Positions 57,939-64,000 of a DNA stretch of 64,000 bases are shown here, piece by piece. The stretch is from JAJXZP01 sp963787185 (GTDB lineage: Bacteria; Spirochaetota; Spirochaetia; Treponematales; Rectinemataceae). The notes beneath the pieces are model-generated. The model saw nothing but the letters and a program-made list of their open reading frames with translations, was not told the DNA's origin and did not search any database. The DNA lies in contig CAWBCC010000012.1 of NCBI GenBank assembly GCA_963787185.1, positions 1 through 64,000 on the forward strand, in the 5' to 3' direction. How positions within the stretch are numbered: position 1 is the first letter of the stretch; every line of letters begins with the position of its first letter. The translations under genes and the position numbers were made by a program.

Positions 57939-60194
57939 TCAGGCCCTCGATATCTCGAGCTTCGAGGTGAAGCGCGGGAAGAACTGCGCCTGCCTGCCCG
58001 TCTCGAAGCGCACGACGACGAGCGGGCCGGAGCTCGGCGTCGGGCTCACCTTGATGACCACTCCCGCGCCGTAATCGTCGTGGTACACGGCCTGGCCGGC
58101 CCTCCAGGGCGAAGGAGCGTCGCGATTCGCGGCGAGATTCGCGACGAGATTCGCATCGCGAATCGCGAAGTCTCTGGCCCTTCCCCGCGGGGTCGCGTAT
58201 CCGCCGCCGCCGGAGCCGCTCGCGACATCGACGCGTTCGAGCGAGGCGCTTCCGATCTCCGCCAGGAATCGCGAGGGCAGGGTTTGGGAAAGCCGGCCGT
58301 GCAGCCTCCGCCAGCGGCAGGCGCTCAGGTAGAGTTCGTCCTTGGCCCTCGTGATCGCCACGTAGAAGAGGCGCCGCTGTTCCTCCAGGTCCTCGTCCTC
58401 TTCCTCGTCGCGCGGGAAGAGGCCCTGTTCCATGCCGGTCACGATGACCAGGGGGAATTCGAGCCCCTTGGTGTTGTGCATCGTTATGAGGGTCACCGCG
58501 TTCGGTGTCGTGCCTTCCCGCTGACCCTTCTCGTCTATCAGGCTCCGATCGAGCTCGATGGTCTCGAGGAAGGCCGACAAACCTTCGGCGCTCCTGGGGT
58601 AGATCGAGGCCGCGTTCACGAGTTCGTCGAGGTTGGCGATCTTCTGTGTCCCGGCGACCTCGTCCTGGCTCCTGTGATATTCGACGAGCCCGGTCCGCCG
58701 TATCACCGTGTCTAGGAAACCGGCCAAGGTCTCATCGCCGCGCTTACCGGACGATCCGGCAGCCAGGTTCTCGGCCAGACTGTCCATGAGTGAGACGAAG
58801 TTCCTGAGGCCCGAACGGGCCTTGCCCTTCACCGTTTCGGAGGCGGCGAGCGAGGATCGGACGAGGTCGCCCAAACCTCCTGCCGAGGCGCCTTCCGCCA
58901 GGTCCAGGACCGCGTCCGCGCTCGCCTCGCCGATCCCGCGCGATGGTTTGTTCACCACCCGCTTCCACGCGATCTCGTCCCGTCCGTTCGAGAGAAGGGC
59001 CAGATAGGCGAGGCTGTCCTTGATCTCCTCTCGTTCGTAGAATCGGAGCGCTCCCACCAGGCGGTAGGGGATGCGGCGTCGCGAGAATTCCTTTTCGAAG
59101 GTCAGGGACTGCGCGTTGGTCCGATAGAGTATGGCCACGTCGGACCAGGAGCCCCCCGATCGTACCCGCTCTTCGCAGAGGAGAGCGCAGTAGGCGGCCT
59201 CTTCGTCCTGATCTTCGAGGAGGGCGAGCCTGGGTCTCTCGCCCCCGGCCCGTTCCGCCCGGAGCTCCTTGCCCAGCCGCCCCGCGTTGTGCGAAACGAC
59301 CTGGCCCGCGACGTCGAGGATGCTCTGGCGGGAACGGTAGTTTCGCTCCAGCTTGACGATGCGCGTGCCGGGGAAGATGTCGGAGAACTCCAGGATGTTG
59401 CGGATTTCGGCGCCTCGGAAGCGATAGATCGACTGATCGTCGTCGCCGACGACGCAGAGGTAGGCGGGCGTTCGGGCCGACTCTGCGGGCGCGGCGAGCA
59501 GGCGCAGAAGCTCGAACTGGGCCACGTTCGAGTCCTGGTATTCGTCGACGAGGATCACGCGAAAGCGCTGCCGTGTCCTCTTGGCGATCACGGCGTCCCC
59601 GCGCAGGAGTCCGGCCGGCAGCCGTATGAGATCGCCGAAGTCGACGTTGCCTGTCCGTCTCAGACGCTCTTCGTAGAGCGCGTAGGCGCGGCGCATATTC
59701 GGATCGCGGAAGGCGGCGGAGAGGTCGGGGGAGTCGGGCTCGAGGCCGAGATCCTTGGCGCGGGCTATCGAGGCGGCGATCTGGGCGCATTCTCTGCGCG
59801 TATGCTGGGGGAAAACCGCGTGGACGAGGGTCGTCGAATCTTCGTCGTCGTAGATGACGAAATTGGAGTCGAGGCCGGTCGCCGGCGCATTGCGCCTCAG
59901 AAACCAGGCTCCGAAGGAATGGAAAGTCCGTATCATGGACCGCGCGCACGCCGGTTCCATCGCCGCCGCGCGGTCGCGCATCTCCCGCGCGGCCTTGTTC
60001 GTGAAGGTCACGGCGAGGATGGACTCGGGCTCCACGCCGCGCTCCCGGACGAGATAGGCGATCTTGGTCGTGATGACCCGCGTCTTGCCCGATCCCGCTC
60101 CCGCGAGGATGAGCAGGGGGCTGCCCTCGTGGCGCACCGCTTCGAACTGCTCCGGGTTGAGCGACGCGAGGTAGGGCGGAAGATCGCCGGGCAT
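57939..60194 (-). CDS. pcrA: UvrD/PcrA-type 3'-5' DNA helicase
   Basis: Superfamily 1A helicase, 751 residues. The Q-motif LNPEQFEAV, Walker A LAGAGSGKT, motif II VILVDEYQDSN, motif III GDDDQSIYRFRGA, motif IV LERNYRSRQ, motif V TMHNTKGLEFPLV and motif VI RRLFYVAITRAKDEL are all present. The start at the ATG preceding LPPYLASLNPEQ is preferred over a longer frame. It repairs DNA and handles replication forks. A Tudor-like basic end (VYHDDYGAGVV, HxxxGxG) follows, as in PcrA. Confidence 0.95.
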   Translation of the reverse strand: MPGDLPPYLASLNPEQFEAVRHEGSPLLILAGAGSGKTRVITTKIAYLVRERGVEPESILAVTFTNKAAREMRDRAAAMEPACARSMIRTFHSFGAWFLRRNAPATGLDSNFVIYDDEDSTTLVHAVFPQHTRRECAQIAASIARAKDLGLEPDSPDLSAAFRDPNMRRAYALYEERLRRTGNVDFGDLIRLPAGLLRGDAVIAKRTRQRFRVILVDEYQDSNVAQFELLRLLAAPAESARTPAYLCVVGDDDQSIYRFRGAEIRNILEFSDIFPGTRIVKLERNYRSRQSILDVAGQVVSHNAGRLGKELRAERAGGERPRLALLEDQDEEAAYCALLCEERVRSGGSWSDVAILYRTNAQSLTFEKEFSRRRIPYRLVGALRFYEREEIKDSLAYLALLSNGRDEIAWKRVVNKPSRGIGEASADAVLDLAEGASAGGLGDLVRSSLAASETVKGKARSGLRNFVSLMDSLAENLAAGSSGKRGDETLAGFLDTVIRRTGLVEYHRSQDEVAGTQKIANLDELVNAASIYPRSAEGLSAFLETIELDRSLIDEKGQREGTTPNAVTLITMHNTKGLEFPLVIVTGMEQGLFPRDEEEDEDLEEQRRLFYVAITRAKDELYLSACRWRRLHGRLSQTLPSRFLAEIGSASLERVDVASGSGGGGYATPRGRARDFAIRDANLVANLAANRDAPSPWRAGQAVYHDDYGAGVVIKVSPTPSSGPLVVVRFETGRQAQFFPRFTSKLEISRA

Positions 60195-60205
60195 CGCCTG
60201 TTCCC

Positions 60206-61621
60206 TCACCGCAGTATCGCCGCGTCGAAGTCGACGCCGGTGACGGCGAGAATGCGTGCGCCGACGAGCTCGCCCGGCCGCCGCCGCCCCCGCAGGACGG
60301 TGAGCCCGTCGACGTCCGGAGCCTGCATCCAGGCCCTGCCGAGCGAAAACTCCTCGCCCTCCTCGGCGTCCCGGGCAGGGCCCGAGGCACCGCCCCGAGG
60401 CGCCGTGCCGGATTCGACCGGAGCGACTTCCTCCTCGACGAGGACCGTGAAGTCCCTGCCCACGAAGCGTTCGAGATTCTCGCGCGTTATGCGCTCCTGA
60501 GCCTCTTCGATCTCGCGCTTCCGCGCCGCGACGGTTCTGCGGGAGACGGCGCCGCGCATCGCATAGGCGGCCGTTCCCTCTTCCCGCGAGTAGGCGAACG
60601 CGCCGAGCCAGTCGAGCCTGGCCTTTTCCTGGAAGTCGCGGAGCTCGGCGAAGTCCTCGTCGGTCTCGCCCGGGAAGCCGAGGAGAAAAGTGGAGCGGAA
60701 AACCGCCTCCGGCAGGGCCCTGCGGATCCGGGCGAGCAGCTCGAGGTAGGCATCGGCGCTTCCGCGGCGGTTCATCGCGGCGAGTATGCGCCTCGAGGCG
60801 TGCTGGAAGGGCAGGTCGAAGTAGGGCAGAAGGCGTCCGTCCGAAGCCATGACCGGCAGAATGGCCTCGGGAAAGTTGTCGGGATGGATGTAGAGAGTCC
60901 GCACGCGGAAGTCGCCGCGAAGCGACGAGAGAGCCGCGAGCAGTTCGGGAAGCAGGCGTCCCTCTCCCGGTACCGCCTCGTGCGCGCGATCGGCTTCCGG
61001 AGGTCGCGACAGGTCGAGACCGTAGGAACCCAGATCCTGCCCGATGAGCACGAGTTCGTGGACGCCGCGGTCCAGGAGGCCCTCGCATTCGGCGAGCACT
61101 TCCTCGACCTTGCGCGAGCGCAAACCTCCTCGAATGAGGGGGATAGCGCAGTACGAACAGCGATTGGAGCAGCCTTCGGTGATCTTGACGTGAGCCGTCC
61201 CGGGGTAGTCGAAGAGCCTGGTTCTGGGCCCCGCGCCTATCGAGGGCGCGGCCTCGGGAACGAGGATGGGTCGCTTGCCCGAAAGAGTATCTTCGGCGGC
61301 GGCGAGGATCGCGCCGAGGTCCGCGTTGCCCACTATACCGTCGGCCTCGCTCAGATCGGCGGCGAGATCGCCCGAGTATCGCTGCGCCAGGCAGCCGGCC
61401 ACGAGTATCTTCGCCCCGGGATGAGCCGCTTTGAGCGAGATCACCGCCTGGAGCGACTCCTTCTTGGCCTCTTCGATGAAGCCGCAGGTGTTGACGATGA
61501 TGAGCTCGGCCTCGGAGGCGTCATCGACCCAGGTATGTCCCTCGGCCTCCAGGCGCGCGAGCATCTCTTCTCCGTCGACCTGGTTCTTGGCGCAGCCGTG
61601 GCGATCTATCCAGAAACGCAC
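60206..61621 (-). CDS. rimO: Ribosomal protein S12 methylthiotransferase RimO
   Basis: Radical SAM enzyme that methylthiolates an aspartate of ribosomal protein S12, 471 residues from the GTG at 61621 after AAGG. The N-terminal UPF0004 domain has FWIDRHGCAKNQVDGEEML and VNTCGFIEEA with cluster cysteines and VAGCLAQRY. The radical SAM motif is ITEGCSNRCSYCAIP. A TRAM domain (DFTVLVEEE, GEFVRVR-like) ends the protein. Longer frames upstream are rejected. The order RodZ-like, rimO, pcrA suggests a housekeeping locus. Confidence 0.95.
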   Translation of the reverse strand: MRFWIDRHGCAKNQVDGEEMLARLEAEGHTWVDDASEAELIIVNTCGFIEEAKKESLQAVISLKAAHPGAKILVAGCLAQRYSGDLAADLSEADGIVGNADLGAILAAAEDTLSGKRPILVPEAAPSIGAGPRTRLFDYPGTAHVKITEGCSNRCSYCAIPLIRGGLRSRKVEEVLAECEGLLDRGVHELVLIGQDLGSYGLDLSRPPEADRAHEAVPGEGRLLPELLAALSSLRGDFRVRTLYIHPDNFPEAILPVMASDGRLLPYFDLPFQHASRRILAAMNRRGSADAYLELLARIRRALPEAVFRSTFLLGFPGETDEDFAELRDFQEKARLDWLGAFAYSREEGTAAYAMRGAVSRRTVAARKREIEEAQERITRENLERFVGRDFTVLVEEEVAPVESGTAPRGGASGPARDAEEGEEFSLGRAWMQAPDVDGLTVLRGRRRPGELVGARILAVTGVDFDAAILR

Positions 61622-61629
61622 TGTTGACC

Positions 61630-62778
61630 TTAGTCGATGTCGTATGCGCTGAGGGTCCATCCGCCCGAGTCGGCCTGGGACCATGCGATTCGCCTGACCG
61701 CCACCTCGCCGGGACCGCCCATGTCGAGATCGGCCGACTTGCCGCCCGAGGCCGATACGGTGAGCTTCGCCGCCTGCGCGTCGGAGGTCCAGACCTTGAC
61801 GCTGTTGTTGGCGTTGATGGTCAGAGTCTCTCCCTTGCCGTAGTAGTGTTCGTCGCGATCCTTGCGGTCTATTTCGTAGCGGAACAGACAGGGGCCGCGG
61901 AAAGTGACGGAAACGACGAAGGGGTAGGGACTCCGGGAAGCCTCGAAAAGGACGACGCTCTTCGCGCCCGTCGGGATCGGCTCCGCGGGGGGCGGAGGGC
62001 TGTTCTGCGCAATGTCGGGATTGGCCGCGTTGGCGGCCTCGGCCTGCTGGAGCGAAGGAGGAGCCTGGGTCGCAGCGGCCATGGCGGCGTCGGGGTTGAT
62101 GAAGGCGAAATGGAGAGTGGCGCCCTTGGAGGGGTCCTTCTTCGCCAGGTCGCCCACGAGCACCTTGATCTCGGGTTGATCGTTTCGATCGAGATCGATG
62201 GTCCCTTCCTCGCCCAGCATGAGACGCGTGGGGCCCGCAGGCGTGTCCAGAGTGACCGCGTCGTCTATGCTCGAAACGGAAAGCTTGTATTTCTGTCCGT
62301 TCAGGCTGACGAGGACCGAGTCCCCCACGTACAGGCGCTTTTCGAAGCTGGGGCCCGCCATCTGGTACTGCGTGGGTTGAGTATGCTGGAGCGCGATCTG
62401 CTGCTCGCCGCCGTGGGACCTTCTGCCTCCGAGCAGGGCCGCGGCGACTATGAGGACCACCGCCAGAGCCCCCGCGACGGTGACGACCGTCCTGCGCGAG
62501 AGCCCGCGCTGCGGCAGGAGCGCCTCGACCGGAACGGGCTGTTCCTGGATTTTCAGGCTCTTGTAGGACGAGACGAGCTCGTCCGAGGAAAGACCGAGGT
62601 ACTCGGCGTAGTTTCGGAGGAAGCCGATCACGTAGGGGTCTCCCGGAAAGATGGTGAAATCCTCGGCCTCGAGGGCGGCGAGATACCGCTTCGCGATGTT
62701 CGTCTCGTCGGCCACGCGATCGAGGCCGAGACCCTTTTGTTCACGTGCGGAGCGAAGCAATTCACCTATGGGGGCCAT
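61630..62778 (-). CDS. RodZ-like HTH membrane protein
   Basis: 382-residue protein with an N-terminal HTH_25 domain (GELLRSAREQKGLGLDRVADET, residues about 5-70), one transmembrane helix near 110-130 (VVTVAGALAVVLIVAAALL), and a C-terminal DUF4115-like domain (SVTFRGPCLFRYEIDRKD, NANNSVKVWTSDAQA). RodZ links MreB to cell shape. The linker here is long and Ala/Pro rich. It lies 8 bases from rimO. Confidence 0.85.
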   Translation of the reverse strand: MAPIGELLRSAREQKGLGLDRVADETNIAKRYLAALEAEDFTIFPGDPYVIGFLRNYAEYLGLSSDELVSSYKSLKIQEQPVPVEALLPQRGLSRRTVVTVAGALAVVLIVAAALLGGRRSHGGEQQIALQHTQPTQYQMAGPSFEKRLYVGDSVLVSLNGQKYKLSVSSIDDAVTLDTPAGPTRLMLGEEGTIDLDRNDQPEIKVLVGDLAKKDPSKGATLHFAFINPDAAMAAATQAPPSLQQAEAANAANPDIAQNSPPPPAEPIPTGAKSVVLFEASRSPYPFVVSVTFRGPCLFRYEIDRKDRDEHYYGKGETLTINANNSVKVWTSDAQAAKLTVSASGGKSADLDMGGPGEVAVRRIAWSQADSGGWTLSAYDID

Positions 62779-62796
62779 GATTTTACATTCCCTTTC

Positions 62797-63486
62797 TTAT
62801 TGTTGACTGCCCGAATTGAAAAGGAAATTGTTGAAGACGTTGGCCGAAGCCGGCGAATCGTAGACGAAGCGGGCGGCGGGTATGCCCTGATTGAGCTTGA
62901 TGCCCGTGAAATCGAAGACGATTCTGTCTCCGGCGAGCGTCCATCCCTCTATTCGCCTGATGAGCTTGGTGTCCGGATTGATGGACAATATGATGGTTCT
63001 GAAGCCTTCGGCGACGGAACGGCGGTTCAAGACGAGGCGGACGACCTGCTCTCCGTCCCCATTTTCGAGGGGGACGGGAGCCGGGCTCGTTTCGAAGGCC
63101 ATCCCGTAGCTGCGGCGCATCAGCTGAAGGCCCTCGCGGCTCGCCAGAGCCGCGCCGCTCACGCCCGAGGCCGACTTGTCCGCGACCTCTTGGGAAAGGA
63201 CGGCGTGATAGGCGGGAAGGTAGACGGTGAGGGTTTGGCCGTCGAAGGATATCACCTGATCGGGCGGCTGGATGAAGTCGATGCGAAGAAGGGAGGGCGC
63301 CTTGAACGCGATGGTCCCGGTCATGACATTCTTGCCCGTGGTGATGGCGATTCGCCCTTCGTAGTCGTTTACCTGAGCGTAGCGGTCGGCGACCTGACCG
63401 AAATACTGGTCGGCGGTGGTTATATCCTGGCAAAAACCTGCAAGGGGAACGAGCGCAAGGAACGCGACGAGCGGGAGATATTTCAC
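62797..63486 (-). CDS. LolA-like outer-membrane lipoprotein carrier
   Basis: 229-residue periplasmic protein. The GTG start precedes a signal peptide KYLPLVAFLALVPLAGFC. The LolA/LolB-fold segments RIAITTGKNVMTGTIAFKAPSLLRIDF, VISFDGQTLTVYLP and IRRIEGWTLAGDRIVFDFTG are typical of LolA carriers. The presence of LolA points to a diderm organism. It sits 18 bases from the RodZ-like gene. Confidence 0.88.
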   Translation of the reverse strand: MKYLPLVAFLALVPLAGFCQDITTADQYFGQVADRYAQVNDYEGRIAITTGKNVMTGTIAFKAPSLLRIDFIQPPDQVISFDGQTLTVYLPAYHAVLSQEVADKSASGVSGAALASREGLQLMRRSYGMAFETSPAPVPLENGDGEQVVRLVLNRRSVAEGFRTIILSINPDTKLIRRIEGWTLAGDRIVFDFTGIKLNQGIPAARFVYDSPASANVFNNFLFNSGSQQ

Positions 63487-63606
63487 GAAACGCTTCCTGT
63501 CCTCGGATAATCGAATTTCGGCATGATAGTATATCCGATTGAAGGAAATGACAAGCTCGCCGACCCGAGGCGCTTCCGCCTTCGCCGTTTGGGGCCATCC
63601 GCGGCC

Positions 63607-64000
63607 TTACCGGGGATCGACCGGCTCGCGATTCCGGGCGCGCTTCAGGTATTCGCGCACGAGATAGCGGAGACGATTGTCCGAGAGCTTGAGGCCTTCT
63701 CCACAATCGGGGCAGGTGAAGCGGTCGTCGACGAGGTCGGACTTGCGGCACGCGATGCAGTATATCTTTCCGCAGCGGGGGCAGGCGCCGGCCGGCGAAT
63801 CGTCGGGCGGCATGGCGCGGACGTTCGAGCCGCTCTGGGCGGACAGGCTCTTCGGGACCTTCCACCCCCGCCCGCAGGAAGCGCAGGACAGGGTCTCCGT
63901 CGTCGCTTCCTCGATCTCGGCCGCGAAGCTCGCCGCTGCGCGCGGGTCGGCGGCGGCGAGTCGGCGCCGCATTTCTTCGGTCTTGCCGAACTCGCGTCCC
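63607..64000 (-). CDS. Zinc-ribbon protein, N-terminus beyond the window
   Basis: Three CxxC pairs (CASCGRGW, CPRCGKIYCIAC, CPDCGEG) give one or more zinc ribbons. The end has RNREPVDPR. An ATG occurs at 63972, but the frame stays open to the window edge with EFGKTEE in front, so the true gene probably starts outside the window. Function unknown. Separated by about 120 bases from lolA. Confidence 0.65.
   Translation of the reverse strand, partial: GREFGKTEEMRRRLAAADPRAAASFAAEIEEATTETLSCASCGRGWKVPKSLSAQSGSNVRAMPPDDSPAGACPRCGKIYCIACRKSDLVDDRFTCPDCGEGLKLSDNRLRYLVREYLKRARNREPVDPR

Overview
The window looks like two genomes joined near position 9,640. Bases 1 to about 9,635 read as Acidobacteriota-like DNA: an osmoprotectant ABC importer, moeA, tryptophanase, a site-2-type protease, an FmdB zinc ribbon, a YheT-like hydrolase, tRNA-Arg(TCT), and an integrase/excisionase pair. 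At least four genes there carry apparent single-base frameshifts. From about 9,640 to the end the DNA is GC-rich, densely packed, and nearly free of frameshifts. It reads as a carbohydrate-fermenting bacterium, probably a spirochaete, judging by a run of pcrA, rimO, a RodZ-like gene and lolA beside many sugar operons. Both taxonomic calls are inference from protein resemblance. At the junction an excisionase (+) and a chemoreceptor (-) are each cut mid-gene, so an assembly chimera is the simplest reading.

Layout of the right part. (1) 9.64-18.33 kb (-): a ten-gene operon with Gfo/Idh/MocA oxidoreductase, Zn-dehydrogenase, FGGY kinase, AroE-like dehydrogenase, cupin phosphoglucose isomerase, 2-hydroxyacid dehydrogenase, UlaG-like hydrolase, DeoR regulator, KDPG aldolase and a chemoreceptor start. 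Six of its nine junctions are close or overlapping, several as ATGA/GTGA couplings. (2) 18.5-20.8 kb (-): PfkB kinase and fucose-isomerase-like protein. (3) 21.0-28.8 kb (+): two TIM-barrel isomerases, Gfo/Idh/MocA oxidoreductase, GntR regulator, DeoC-type aldolase, FGGY kinase, Zn-dehydrogenase and VOC protein. (4) 28.9-33.7 kb (+): flavin oxidoreductase plus an RbsABC-type importer. (5) 33.8-41.0 kb (-): HAD phosphatase and glutamate synthase, with perfect hairpins between gltB and gltD. (6) 41.2-42.9 kb (+): complete chemoreceptor. (7) 43.1-54.5 kb (-): DeoR-controlled operon encoding E2, E3 and fused E1 of a 2-oxoacid dehydrogenase, a PHP protein, glucitol-6-P-dehydrogenase-like protein, FGGY kinase and sorbose-1-P-reductase-like protein. 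(8) 54.8-56.2 kb: an IS transposase. (9) 56.4-64.0 kb: housekeeping genes.

The sugar genes form at least three separate oxidise/phosphorylate/split modules, each with its own FGGY kinase and DeoR or GntR regulator. A palindrome at the GntR promoter resembles an inverted repeat over the -10 box of the ten-gene operon, suggesting cross-control. The most distinctive points are: the glucitol-type operon that pairs a kinase (not a PTS) with a private 2-oxoacid dehydrogenase; the ten-gene operon with its AroE-like and UlaG-like enzymes; a 147-bp MITE-like element inserted exactly into the shared CTAG stop palindrome of two convergent genes; and a tyrosine recombinase carrying a zinc ribbon inside its catalytic domain.
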